This document shows positions 1-7,277 of a DNA stretch of 31,189 bases, piece by piece. Made by a program: the position numbers and the translations under genes. The DNA is from UBA4292 sp964648695. GTDB taxonomy: Bacteria > Bacillota > Clostridia > Lachnospirales > Lachnospiraceae. The stretch's first letter is position 1, and the number at the start of each line of letters is the position of its first letter. The stretch spans positions 1 to 31,189 of the forward strand of contig CAZYLH010000010.1 in assembly GCA_964648695.1 (NCBI GenBank), given 5' to 3'. The notes below the pieces were generated by a model. The model worked only from the letters and a program-made list of their open reading frames with translations. It had not been told where the DNA came from and searched no databases.

Positions 1-602
1 TAAAGACCTCTATCCAAGATATATTTTTCAACTGCCGCTGGCACCAGGCCCTCTATTGACATATTGCTTTTTACCCGTTTTCTTATCATTGTTGATGACA
101 CGGGGATAATCTCGTTTACGATAAACCTGATGTTCGCGTCAAATCGCTCTTGCAAAAGCGTCTGATAGGGCGCAAGCCTACTAAGATCATCCTTATTCCT
201 GCAGGCTGCAACGATGTTAGCTTTACTAAATATGACCTCCGGCTGATACCACCTTTGCATGCCGACCAAGACATCCGAGCCTACAATATAATAAATTTCC
301 CAATCCGGGTGAAGTTCTCTTAGCAAAGTAAGCGTCTTAGCAGTGTAGGTCATTTGTCCTGTTGAGATTTCAATATCAGAATAGCTAAAAAGGGGATGAT
401 CTGCGAGTGCAAGCTTAACCATCTGTTCACGGTCCTTATCAGAGACTTCTAGAGCATCCTTATAAGCAGGTGAACCGTTTGGCATGAAGAGCACGCATTC
501 AAGTTCACACGCTTTAATGGCAGCCTTTGCAATGTAAATATGCCCGATATGGATCGGATTAAAGCTTCCGCCTAAAATCCCCACTCGCTTTTTTTTACTC
601 AT
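1..602 (-). CDS. nadD: Nicotinate-nucleotide adenylyltransferase, 3' end cut by window edge
   Basis: Transfers AMP from ATP to nicotinate mononucleotide to give deamido-NAD in cytosolic NAD synthesis. About 200 residues are visible. The N-terminus carries the nucleotidyltransferase signature GGSFNPIHIGH, and the C-terminal part holds VSSTMIRKR, the family ISSTxIR motif. The last visible residues, ILDRGL, resemble the normal C-terminus of NadD, so only a few codons are probably missing beyond base 1. I chose ATG at 602 because an AAGAG lies about 9 nt upstream; an in-frame ATG at 608 is possible. It follows yhbY and obgE, a typical Firmicutes order in which yqeK usually comes next, outside this window. 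Confidence 0.93.
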   Translation of the reverse strand, partial: MSKKKRVGILGGSFNPIHIGHIYIAKAAIKACELECVLFMPNGSPAYKDALEVSDKDREQMVKLALADHPLFSYSDIEISTGQMTYTAKTLTLLRELHPDWEIYYIVGSDVLVGMQRWYQPEVIFSKANIVAACRNKDDLSRLAPYQTLLQERFDANIRFIVNEIIPVSSTMIRKRVKSNMSIEGLVPAAVEKYILDRGL

Positions 603-630
603 AAACATTTACTCTTATCACAGTATCTTC

Positions 631-927
631 TCACTTTGGCAAAACTATTTTTCTCTTTTCAGGCTCATATGCCTGCTTGTAGAGAACAATTTTTCTACCG
701 ATCACCTGAACCACCTCGGAGTGAGTATGCTCTGCAATCGCCGTGGCTATCTCCTTTGGATCATCCAGGCAATTTTTCAGGACACTCAATTTTATCAGCT
801 CTCTTGCCTCAAGAGCCTTGGCAATGGCCTCCACCATCTCCTCTGAAACGCTGCCCTTTCCAACCTGGAAAATCGGGTCAATGTTCATCGCAAGACCTTT
901 TAAATAGGAACGCTGTTTTGAAGTCAT
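631..927 (-). CDS. yhbY: YhbY-family RNA-binding protein (CRM domain)
   Basis: This 98-residue protein is a single CRM domain, the fold that binds pre-50S ribosomal particles in bacteria. Visible family features are the N-terminal helix with QRSYLKGLA, the IDPIFQVGKGS segment with the GxxG-like loop, the LIKLSVLKN strand, and the final VQVIGRKIVLYKQ strand. The length is normal. A GAGG lies 9 nt before the ATG. It sits 12 nt downstream of obgE and ahead of nadD, so all three are probably one transcript. A role in ribosome assembly is known for the family and inferred here. Confidence 0.93.
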   Translation of the reverse strand: MTSKQRSYLKGLAMNIDPIFQVGKGSVSEEMVEAIAKALEARELIKLSVLKNCLDDPKEIATAIAEHTHSEVVQVIGRKIVLYKQAYEPEKRKIVLPK

Positions 928-939
928 TAATCTATACCT

Positions 940-2223
940 CTACTTGTAATATTCAAATTGCAGGCCGTACATGCGGACTGTATCGCCATCCTGGATGCCC
1001 AAGTTCTCAAGCTGAGATAAAATACCGGTATCTTTTAAGAATTTCTGGAAAAACTCAAAGCCTTTTTCAGAATCAAGGTTTGTATAGCCAAGCATCTTTT
1101 CAATCTTAGGGCCCTCCACCACATACATGCCATCCTCTAGGGTGACAGTAAATGGCAGGGACTCATCGCTTGTTGACTGGTAAACAAACTCACTTTCAAA
1201 CACGGTGGGCTCTTGGGGAAGCTTGGCCAAAAGCTCCTTTAGCGCATGTAAAAGCTCCTTTATACCTTTGCCGCTTACAGCAGAGATCGGGTAAACATCT
1301 ATGCCATCCCCCTGAAACTCTTCTCTTAATAGGTCAACCACTGCCGCTTGCTCTTCCTCTGAGAGAGCATCCATTTTATTCGCCGCGATGATCTCAGGCT
1401 TTTCTAAGAGCTTTGCATCATATTTTTTTAGTTCTTCACGTATGGCCTTGATATCGGCGATAGGCTCTCTTCCCTCAACTGATGCAGCGTCCACAATGTG
1501 AATAATCACCTTTGTTCTCTCGATATGGCGTAAAAAATCATGCCCGAGACCAACTCCTTCTGATGCGCCCTCTATAAGCCCAGGGATATCCGCGATGACA
1601 AAACCGTCAATTCCCTTAAAATCCACCACTCCAAGGTGAGGGTTTAGGGTTGTAAAGTGATAATTTGCAATCTCAGGACGGGCATTTGAAACCCTTGTCA
1701 AAAAGGTGGATTTTCCAACATTTGGAAATCCCACAAGCCCCACGTCCGCGATGCATTTTAACTCCATGAGAAGTGTCAGCTCCTGAGCTGACTGACCGGG
1801 CTGTGCATACTTTGGTATCTGCATGGTAGATGTGGCAAAATGCATATTTCCAAGGCCGCCCTTGCCGCCTTTTAAAACCGTCACTCTTGTGTTTTCACCG
1901 GACATATCGGCAACTATTTTTCCGCTGGTATATTCCCGAAGAACAGTTCCCTCGGGTACGCGCAGGATGAGGTCATGTCCGTTTGCGCCGTGCATCCGTC
2001 TCTTGTTTCCTTCCTGCCCATCCCCGGCAACGTACTTTGTCTTATGGCGAAAGTCCGTGAGCGTATTCATCCCCTTGTCCACCTCAAAGATGATATCTCC
2101 GCCTTTTCCGCCGTCTCCTCCGTCCGGGCCACCGGCAGCCACGTATAGCTCCCTTCGAAAGCTCACATGACCGTCACCGCCCTTACCGGAACGAATATAT
2201 ATTTTAGCGCGATCTGCAAACAT
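940..2223 (-). CDS. obgE: GTPase ObgE/CgtA
   Basis: Essential ribosome-associated GTPase that checks late 50S assembly and links it to stress signalling. The protein is 427 residues. It has the glycine-rich Obg fold (residues 1 to about 158, with GGPDGGDGGKGGD), then a G domain with GFPNVGKST (G1), DIPGLIEGAS (G3) and NKMD (G4), then the C-terminal OCT domain ending in YGLQFEYYK. The reading frame stays open upstream to about 2424, but that extension is unrelated to the family and overlaps rpmA, so I start at ATG 2223 (MFADRAKIYIRSG), the conserved Obg start. An AGAAGG lies 12 nt before it. A strong hairpin sits between rpmA and this gene. Confidence 0.95.
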   Translation of the reverse strand: MFADRAKIYIRSGKGGDGHVSFRRELYVAAGGPDGGDGGKGGDIIFEVDKGMNTLTDFRHKTKYVAGDGQEGNKRRMHGANGHDLILRVPEGTVLREYTSGKIVADMSGENTRVTVLKGGKGGLGNMHFATSTMQIPKYAQPGQSAQELTLLMELKCIADVGLVGFPNVGKSTFLTRVSNARPEIANYHFTTLNPHLGVVDFKGIDGFVIADIPGLIEGASEGVGLGHDFLRHIERTKVIIHIVDAASVEGREPIADIKAIREELKKYDAKLLEKPEIIAANKMDALSEEEQAAVVDLLREEFQGDGIDVYPISAVSGKGIKELLHALKELLAKLPQEPTVFESEFVYQSTSDESLPFTVTLEDGMYVVEGPKIEKMLGYTNLDSEKGFEFFQKFLKDTGILSQLENLGIQDGDTVRMYGLQFEYYK

Positions 2224-2239
2224 AAAATTACCAAACCTT

Positions 2240-2285
2240 CTAATAAACAAAGAGTGGCTCCAAATCCATAATAGATTTGAAGCCA
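2240..2285 (-). terminator. Hairpin between rpmA and obgE, possible attenuating terminator
   Basis: On the minus strand TGGCTTCAAATC (2285-2274) pairs with GATTTGGAGCCA (2266-2255): 12 bp with one G-U pair and a 7-nt loop. It is followed by CTCTTTGTTT, a broken T-rich tract. This could lower transcription of obgE, yhbY and nadD relative to the ribosomal protein genes, or protect the 3' end of the rpmA message. The hairpin is seen directly; its function is inferred. Confidence 0.55.
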
Positions 2286-2314
2286 TCAGTTTTTGGTTCC
2301 ATGTAACAGGTGTT

Positions 2315-2596
2315 TTAAGCAACAGGATATACAGAAACCTGCTTCTTATCCCTACCCTTTCTCTCAAAACGAACAACGCCGTCAACCTTTGCAAACAGAG
2401 TGTCATCGCTGCCGATGCCCACATTGTTTCCGGGATGAATCTTTGTGCCGCGCTGTCTGTAAAGAATATTACCGGCTCTTACTACCTGGCCATCCGCTCT
2501 TTTAGCGCCAAGTCTCTTGGACTCAGAATCTCTACCGTTCTTGGTAGAACCAACACCCTTCTTATGAGCAAATAACTGAAGGTTCATCTTTAACAT
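2315..2596 (-). CDS. rpmA: 50S ribosomal protein L27 with cleavable N-terminal extension
   Basis: L27 of the large subunit, whose N-terminus reaches toward the peptidyl transferase centre. The 93-residue product begins MLKMNLQLF followed by AHKKGVGSTKNGRDS, the canonical mature start. Firmicutes with such an extension need the Prp protease to cut between F9 and A10 before L27 can function, and prp lies directly upstream. The start at 2596 is supported by AGGAGGTG 6-8 nt upstream; this Shine-Dalgarno is embedded in the last codons of prp, so the two are probably translationally coupled. ATG at 2587 is less likely. Confidence 0.97.
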   Translation of the reverse strand: MLKMNLQLFAHKKGVGSTKNGRDSESKRLGAKRADGQVVRAGNILYRQRGTKIHPGNNVGIGSDDTLFAKVDGVVRFERKGRDKKQVSVYPVA

Positions 2597-2599
2597 GGT

Positions 2600-2965
2600 T
2601 CACACCTCCTGATTTTTTATCAAAATATATTTGTTGTTTTGAAGCTTTTGCACATATCTGATACGCAAATGCCTCCTGCCATACTGCTCCTCTATGCTCT
2701 TTAATGTCAATAACATGGAGCTAAAGAGCAGCCTCTCCTCACTCCCAGGCTTTCTTGCATACTTAAAGCGCAGCAAGCCACTTTTTGCCTCATAGACCAC
2801 ATCCGCGTCTGTAAGCTCTAATGTGGCATTTATCGTGCTAAGTGTCACCGCCGATACAGCCGCACAGACAATGTCCTTGCCGTAAGTGCCGTATCCCGCA
2901 TGCCCGCTTACCTTAAAGCCAAGATAGTCCTGGTTCTCATCAAACAAAACATGAACGATGATCAT
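2600..2965 (-). CDS. prp: Ribosomal-processing cysteine protease Prp
   Basis: Cysteine protease that removes the N-terminal peptide of L27 (YsxB family). The 121-residue protein has the catalytic pair where the Staphylococcus aureus enzyme has it: His22 in SGHAGYG and Cys34 in DIVCAAVS. It lies between rplU (6 nt gap) and rpmA (3 nt gap), its conserved position in Firmicutes. No strong Shine-Dalgarno precedes the ATG, which suggests coupling to rplU translation. The cleavable extension on the neighbouring L27 fits this assignment. Confidence 0.95.
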   Translation of the reverse strand: MIIVHVLFDENQDYLGFKVSGHAGYGTYGKDIVCAAVSAVTLSTINATLELTDADVVYEAKSGLLRFKYARKPGSEERLLFSSMLLTLKSIEEQYGRRHLRIRYVQKLQNNKYILIKNQEV

Positions 2966-2971
2966 GACAGC

Positions 2972-3280
2972 TTATGCATTGATCTTGTCAATCTTCAGCT
3001 CTGTGTACTGCTGTCTGTGACCATTCTTCTTGTGATATCCGCTCTTTCTCTTGTACTTGTAAACGACAACCTTCCTGGCCTTGCCATTACCTACAACAGT
3101 AGCAGATACAGTAGCGCCTGCAACGGTAGGATTACCCACAATGAGCTCTCCGTTGTTCACAACAAGCACCTGATCAAAAGTGTAGGTAGAATCAGCCTCT
3201 GCATTTAGCTTTTCAACTCTGATAGTATCTCCCTCTTCTACCTTGTACTGCTTTCCACCAGTCGCAATAATTGCATACAT
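2972..3280 (-). CDS. rplU: 50S ribosomal protein L21
   Basis: L21 binds 23S rRNA in the large subunit. The 102-residue protein starts MYAIIATGGKQYKVEEGD and ends with the basic segment KRKSGYHKKNGHRQQYTELKIDKI, both hallmarks of the family. AGGAGGTATGCCAG places a perfect Shine-Dalgarno about 7 nt before the ATG. It is the first gene of the operon and follows a consensus promoter and an L21 leader, so the operon is probably autoregulated through that leader. Confidence 0.98.
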   Translation of the reverse strand: MYAIIATGGKQYKVEEGDTIRVEKLNAEADSTYTFDQVLVVNNGELIVGNPTVAGATVSATVVGNGKARKVVVYKYKRKSGYHKKNGHRQQYTELKIDKINA

Positions 3281-3284
3281 CTGG

Positions 3285-3366
3285 CATACCTCCTATTTAT
3301 CATTACTCGCCAGCTTCGGTGTCTGCATCGCAGAACTTTAAAAACCCCACTGAGCGGCATACCCGG
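3285..3366 (-). ncRNA. Ribosomal protein L21 leader (cis-regulatory RNA)
   Basis: The 5' untranslated region of rplU contains the run CCGCTCAGTGGGG, then a T-rich stretch, then GATGCAGACACCGAAGC, and ends at AGGAGG. This matches my memory of the L21 leader found before rplU-prp-rpmA operons in Firmicutes, thought to let a ribosomal protein repress its own operon. Position, orientation and the CTCAGTGGGG core are seen; I could not run a covariance model. Confidence 0.8.
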
Positions 3367-3368
3367 TA

Positions 3369-3397
3369 ATTCTAGCATTTGTGTATCGCAAAGTCAA
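3369..3397 (-). promoter_or_regulatory. SigmaA promoter of the rplU operon
   Basis: On the minus strand TTGACT (-35, 3397-3392) and TAGAAT (-10, 3374-3369) are separated by exactly 17 nt. Transcription should start near 3362, just ahead of the L21 leader. Near-consensus boxes and ideal spacing fit a strong ribosomal-protein promoter. Confidence 0.85.
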
Positions 3398-3479
3398 GGA
3401 TTATTTCGCAAAAAATAGCGGATTTCATCTATTTACACTTCTACGTTGATTTCAGAGAATATAGAAAGAAAACAATCTA

Positions 3480-3508
3480 TTGCAGCAAAAAGTATCTTGA
3501 ATTATACT
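3480..3508 (+). promoter_or_regulatory. SigmaA promoter of the XerS-like gene
   Basis: TTGCAG (-35, 3480-3485) and TATACT (-10, 3503-3508) lie 17 nt apart on the plus strand, about 90 nt before the recombinase ATG. The stretch 3398-3595 holds this promoter and nothing else I can identify. Confidence 0.7.
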
Positions 3509-3595
3509 ATGAGATGACAGGAAAACTGGTCTGCTTACAGAATGACCTTTCTGTGAGTGCAAAGTCAAATAATAAGTATGGATAGGGTATAAGCC

Positions 3596-4645
3596 ATGGA
3601 ATATAAGGTTCAAATTGATAAAGAAAACATACTTCATCTTCGCAGTCTATGCCAGACGCTGCCGGAATATGCGGGGGATTTTTTTCGCGGTATCGAGCAT
3701 AGAACCGCATCCCGCACAAGGATTGCATATGCGTATGATTTAAATATTTTCTTTAAATATCTCGTTAAAGAGCTTCCTGATTTTGAAGGGAGAGATACCA
3801 CCTCAATCACCTTAGATGAGCTTGAACATCTCCACGTTACTGATCTTGAGCGCTTCCTTGAGTATGTAAAATACTACAAGGGGGATGAAAATCATGAGCA
3901 TATAAACGGAGAGCGGGCTATAAAGAGAAAAATTTCATCCTTAAAAACCTTCTATAATTATTTTATTCAGACAGAGCGCATAACAAAAAACCCCGCGGCC
4001 CTCTTACAGACTCCAAAGCTGCATGATAAGAACATTATCCGTCTTGACCCGGGCGAGGTGGCAGCGCTCCTTGACCTGGTAGAATCCGGCGATGGTCTCA
4101 CGGACAAGCAGAGAAGCTTTCATGAAAAGACCGCCGTCAGAGATCTTGCCCTTATCACTCTGCTACTAGGCACAGGGATACGTGTTTCTGAGTGTGTGGG
4201 TTTAGATCTTAAGGACTACGATGAGCGAGAAGGCTGTATACGCGTTTTCCGCAAAGGCGGTAAGGAATCCACCGTCTATTTTGGCGATGAGGTTATGAAT
4301 GCCATGGACATGTATCTTGAGCAGCGAAAAAAAATGCCCGCCGCCGAAGGGCATGAGGAGGCTCTCTTTCTCTCTCTTCAGATGAAGCGCATAAGTGTCC
4401 GTTCTGTCGAAAATCTGGTAAAGAAATATTCCAAACTGGTCACCGGCTATAAAAAAATCACTCCTCACAAGCTGCGCAGCACCTATGGCACCAGTTTGTA
4501 TCAGGCAACGGGGGATATTTACCTTGTCGCAGATGTGCTTGGTCACAGTGATGTAAACACCACAAGAAAGCACTACGCCGCAATCGAGGAGGAACAGAGA
4601 AAATATGCCAGAAACAAAGTGCGGTTAAGGACGGATGAAAGCTGA
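3596..4645 (+). CDS. xerS: Tyrosine recombinase, XerS-like
   Basis: Site-specific tyrosine recombinase of the type that resolves chromosome dimers at a dif site. The protein is 349 residues, close to single-subunit XerS (about 356) and longer than XerC or XerD (about 300). Residues 1-130 form the SAM-like core-binding domain with an extended N-terminal helix (LCQTLPEYAGDFF, like the XerS N-terminus). Residues 150-340 are the catalytic domain with Arg196 (TGIRVSE), Lys223, His291 and Arg294 (HKLR), His317 (LGHSD) and nucleophile Tyr327 (KHYA). It is the only plus-strand gene here, with its own promoter, and is convergent with the ZIP gene. The Shine-Dalgarno is weak (AGGG). A mobile-element integrase is less likely because no att repeats or cargo genes flank it. 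Confidence 0.83.
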   Translation: MEYKVQIDKENILHLRSLCQTLPEYAGDFFRGIEHRTASRTRIAYAYDLNIFFKYLVKELPDFEGRDTTSITLDELEHLHVTDLERFLEYVKYYKGDENHEHINGERAIKRKISSLKTFYNYFIQTERITKNPAALLQTPKLHDKNIIRLDPGEVAALLDLVESGDGLTDKQRSFHEKTAVRDLALITLLLGTGIRVSECVGLDLKDYDEREGCIRVFRKGGKESTVYFGDEVMNAMDMYLEQRKKMPAAEGHEEALFLSLQMKRISVRSVENLVKKYSKLVTGYKKITPHKLRSTYGTSLYQATGDIYLVADVLGHSDVNTTRKHYAAIEEEQRKYARNKVRLRTDES

Positions 4646-4658
4646 GGATGTTTACGTA

Positions 4659-5444
4659 TTATCCTAAGGCCACATCTAAGATCATCATGAGGATAAATCC
4701 CGCTGCAAACCCGATAGTTCCTATATTACTGTGCTCTCCCTCATTTGCCTCCGGAATGAGCTCCTCTACTACCACGTACAGCATGGCTCCAGCCGCAAAG
4801 GCCAGGAGAAATGGTAGCACCGTAGAAAGAAGTCCCGAGAGCAGGATGGTGATAAGAGCCGCGGCCGGCTCCACGATGCCGGAGAGGAGTCCATATAAAA
4901 AAGCCCTGCCCCGGGTGATGCCGCCCTCGCTTTTTAGGGGCATGGAAATGATAGCGCCCTCCGGGAAATTCTGGATGGCGATGCCGATGGAGAGGGCAAA
5001 GGCCCCCATGAGAGAAATCTGGGCGTTGTCCGCCAGAACACCGGCAAACACCACGCCCACTGCCATTCCCTCAGGTATATTGTGCAGCGTCACCGCCATG
5101 ATAAGCATGGTGGAGCGGCGCCAGTGACTCTTTGGCCCCTCCGGCTCCTTTTGGTCCATGTGTTGGTGAGGCACCATCTTGTCCAGAAAAAGCAGGAAGA
5201 ACATACCAACTGCCACTCCCGCCGCCGCAGGGATAAACGCCAGCTTTCCCATATCCGCGGACATATCCATGGCCGGAATGAGAAGAGACCACACGGAGGC
5301 CGCCACCATGACGCCGGAGGCAAACCCCAACAGCAGCTTCTGAATACGGGGCGGCATGGTCTCTCCCTTCATTAAAAAAACACAGGCCGCTCCCAGTGTT
5401 GTGCCAAAAAACGGTATCAGAATACCGATCAGTACATTTTCCAT
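4659..5444 (-). CDS. ZIP-family divalent metal transporter
   Basis: Membrane importer of zinc or related divalent metals (ZupT/ZIP family). The 261-residue protein has about eight hydrophobic segments. The two metal-binding helices are clear: HNIPEGMAVG (His121, Glu125) and QNFPEGAIIS (Asn159, Glu162). A histidine-containing cytoplasmic loop (VPHQHMDQKE, about residues 91-100) may sense metal. AGGAG lies 6 nt before the ATG. A structured leader of about 100 nt precedes it, so metal-responsive control is possible but unproven. The exact metal cannot be told from sequence. Confidence 0.9.
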   Translation of the reverse strand: MENVLIGILIPFFGTTLGAACVFLMKGETMPPRIQKLLLGFASGVMVAASVWSLLIPAMDMSADMGKLAFIPAAAGVAVGMFFLLFLDKMVPHQHMDQKEPEGPKSHWRRSTMLIMAVTLHNIPEGMAVGVVFAGVLADNAQISLMGAFALSIGIAIQNFPEGAIISMPLKSEGGITRGRAFLYGLLSGIVEPAAALITILLSGLLSTVLPFLLAFAAGAMLYVVVEELIPEANEGEHSNIGTIGFAAGFILMMILDVALG

Positions 5445-5466
5445 TTATTTCTCCTAATATTCTCCT

Positions 5467-5517
5467 AATTAAAATAAACCATCTCGCCCTTATCACTACT
5501 GTCAGTGGGAGAGATGG
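5467..5517 (-). promoter_or_regulatory. Structured hairpin in the ZIP leader, terminator-like
   Basis: On the minus strand CCATCTC (5517-5511) pairs with GAGATGG (5485-5479); beyond one T-C mismatch CCC pairs with GGG. An inner CACT/AGTG hairpin can form as an alternative. The outer stem is followed by TTTATTTTAATT, as in an intrinsic terminator, and then the ZIP Shine-Dalgarno. It may be a plain terminator for the upstream gene or an attenuator. I do not recognise a known riboswitch class. Confidence 0.5.
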
Positions 5518-5545
5518 GTGGTGCGGGAATTTCCTTTAACGATAT

Positions 5546-5573
5546 AAGAGGGGCTAAACACCCCTCTTTTTTT
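5546..5573. terminator. Intrinsic terminator between the cytidylate-kinase-like gene and the ZIP gene
   Basis: AAGAGGGG (5546-5553) and CCCCTCTT (5561-5568) form an 8-bp stem with a 7-nt loop. A T tract follows on the plus strand; on the minus strand the hairpin lies immediately after the stop codon of the 5579-6220 gene and is followed by TTATAT. It is placed to end minus-strand transcription but its better T tract faces the other way, so it may be bidirectional. Confidence 0.65.
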
Positions 5574-5578
5574 GCTTT

Positions 5579-6220
5579 TTATCCGGCATTTGCCTTTCTT
5601 TTACTCTCCGCAAGCGCCAGTATCACATCCACGCATCCCTCATAGCCTATCGTGCTACTGTTTAGACAAAGGTCATAGCTTTTTGCATCCCCCCATTTTT
5701 TCCCTGAGTAAAAGTTGTAGTAGTTGGCTCTCTTTTTATCTTCTTTTACGATGAAGCTTTTGGCCTCATTTTCGGTCTTTTCATGGCGCTCCATAATGAT
5801 CTTAATCCGCTCCTCCATATTTGCCAAGATAAAGACGCTGGTCGTATTTGGATAATCTGCAAGCGCGTAGTCCGCACATCTTCCAACGATCACACAGCTC
5901 TCGCGAAGCGCTAATTTCCTTATAGCTTCAAACTGAGCTAAAAATACCTTGTGATTTAGCGGCAAATTATTTATGAGATTATTCACCGCGCCAAAATTTC
6001 CGTACTGGGTATCCATAGCCAGGGAATATAAAAAGCTATTGGTAGGTTTTTCGTCAAAGGATTCAAAAATATCCTCACAGAATCCGCTTTCCTGTGCCGC
6101 TAACTGGATAAGCTCCTTGTCATAGAACTTTACGCCCATCCTCTCAGCAAGCATTTTGCCTATCTTTCTTCCTCCGCTGCCAGTTTCACGTCCAATGGTA
6201 ATCACAGTATGTCCATTCAT
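5579..6220 (-). CDS. Cytidylate-kinase-like family protein
   Basis: P-loop kinase of the cytidylate-kinase-like family (Cytidylate_kin2), common in Clostridia; the true substrate is not established. In the 213-residue product, ITIGRETGSGGRKIG (about residues 8-21) is the phosphate-binding loop and FYDKELI follows, as in the family. CVIVGRCADYAL and the lid segment ERHEKTENEA are also visible. The frame can be read from a TTG at 6226, but GGAGG lies 6 nt before the ATG at 6220 and would touch the TTG, so ATG 6220 is the start. It is monocistronic, with its own promoter upstream and a terminator right after the stop. Confidence 0.85.
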   Translation of the reverse strand: MNGHTVITIGRETGSGGRKIGKMLAERMGVKFYDKELIQLAAQESGFCEDIFESFDEKPTNSFLYSLAMDTQYGNFGAVNNLINNLPLNHKVFLAQFEAIRKLALRESCVIVGRCADYALADYPNTTSVFILANMEERIKIIMERHEKTENEAKSFIVKEDKKRANYYNFYSGKKWGDAKSYDLCLNSSTIGYEGCVDVILALAESKRKANAG

Positions 6221-6293
6221 AAGCAACCTCCGTTCTGGCTACCCGTAGCATATAAACTTACATCGCCCTCAAGTACACCTTTTTGATATCTGT

Positions 6294-6322
6294 ATTTTAC
6301 CATACGAAAGAAGAATAAGCAA
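6294..6322 (-). promoter_or_regulatory. SigmaA promoter of the cytidylate-kinase-like gene
   Basis: On the minus strand TTGCTT (6322-6317) and TAAAAT (6299-6294) are 17 nt apart. The predicted leader is about 65 nt and contains a short GCTAC/GTAGC inverted repeat close to the Shine-Dalgarno. Confidence 0.65.
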
Positions 6323-6341
6323 GCAATAATCATAAGTTTTG

Positions 6342-7277
6342 CTAATTGTTTACACAATTGCGCTTCTCTGTCACCTTATCCTTTCCAATCAGCTTCCTAA
6401 AATAATCCGGCAGTGGAGCTGTAAATTCCAGGTAATCACCAGTTTTTGGATGAGAAAAGCCCAAAATATAAGCGTGAAGGCACTGCCCCTGCAGTTTTTT
6501 ATTTGTCTTTCCGCCGTAAACCTCATCTCCTAAGAGAGGATGACCAAGCTTTGCCATATGCACGCGGATCTGATGAGTGCGCCCGGTCTCTAAGCGGCAT
6601 TCAATCCAGGTGTAGCCATCATAACGCCCAAGCACACGGTAGTGTGTTACAGCCGATTTACCGTGCTCATAGTTTACAGCCATTTTTTTTCGATCTATCG
6701 GATGCCTTCCGATCGGAGCATCAATCACACCTTCCTCTTCTCTCACATTTCCGCAGGCAAGCGCATAATAACGTCTAGTGATGCTGTGCTCCTTTAGCTG
6801 AGCGGCTATTGATTGGTGTGAAAAGTCGTTTTTGCAGGCAATTAAAACACCGGTCGTATCCATATCTATGCGGTGTACTATACCGGGGCGCATGATCCCG
6901 TTGATGCCTGATAGGGAATCCCCGCAGTGATACATAAGCGCATTAACAAGAGTGTTGCTAAAATGTCCCGCCGCGGGGTGAACAACCATTCCCTTTGGCT
7001 TATTGATAAGGATCACATCATCATCCTCATACAGGATGTCTAAGGGAATATTCTCCGGTAAGATGTCCGGAGCAATAGCCTTTGGGATATTTATCTCGAT
7101 CTCATCTCCTGCCGATACAGAGTAGCTTGGCTTTACGCTTTTTGCGCCAACCAGGATCTCATTTGACTTTATAAGCTTTTGAATGTAGCTTCTTGTAAGG
7201 TCGGGATTTAAGAGAGATAAATAATGATCAATCCGATCACCTACGTAATCTTCAGAGACAACAATCCTTTTTTTCAC
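6342..7277 (-). CDS. rluD: Ribosomal large subunit pseudouridine synthase, RluA/RluD family
   Basis: Converts uridines to pseudouridine in 23S rRNA. In the 311-residue protein, residues 1 to about 65 form an S4 RNA-binding domain (DRIDHYLSLLNPDLTRSYIQK). The catalytic domain has INKPKGMVVHP and VHRIDMDTTG with catalytic Asp138, then RLETGRTHQIRVH. The start is GTG at 7277, which overlaps the lspA stop codon (GTGA), showing translational coupling. The lspA-rluD pairing is common in Firmicutes, so this is the RluD-like paralogue, though the exact target uridines are inferred. Confidence 0.93.
   Translation of the reverse strand: MKKRIVVSEDYVGDRIDHYLSLLNPDLTRSYIQKLIKSNEILVGAKSVKPSYSVSAGDEIEINIPKAIAPDILPENIPLDILYEDDDVILINKPKGMVVHPAAGHFSNTLVNALMYHCGDSLSGINGIMRPGIVHRIDMDTTGVLIACKNDFSHQSIAAQLKEHSITRRYYALACGNVREEEGVIDAPIGRHPIDRKKMAVNYEHGKSAVTHYRVLGRYDGYTWIECRLETGRTHQIRVHMAKLGHPLLGDEVYGGKTNKKLQGQCLHAYILGFSHPKTGDYLEFTAPLPDYFRKLIGKDKVTEKRNCVNN

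Noticed and set aside
2224..2424. N-terminal extension of ObgE to 2424
   Set aside because: The extra residues overlap rpmA in another frame and do not resemble Obg; the conserved start is ATG 2223.
636..2505. Plus-strand open frames opposite yhbY, obgE and rpmA
   Set aside because: They are antisense to strongly conserved genes, lack ribosome-binding sites and show no recognisable protein features.
3398..3595. dif or att site upstream of the recombinase gene
   Set aside because: I looked for paired 11-bp arms around a 6-8 bp centre. Only loose A/T-rich similarity around 3450-3475 is present, not a convincing site.
4202..4573. Minus-strand open frame inside the recombinase gene
   Set aside because: Antisense to catalytic-domain codons; no ribosome-binding site or family resemblance.
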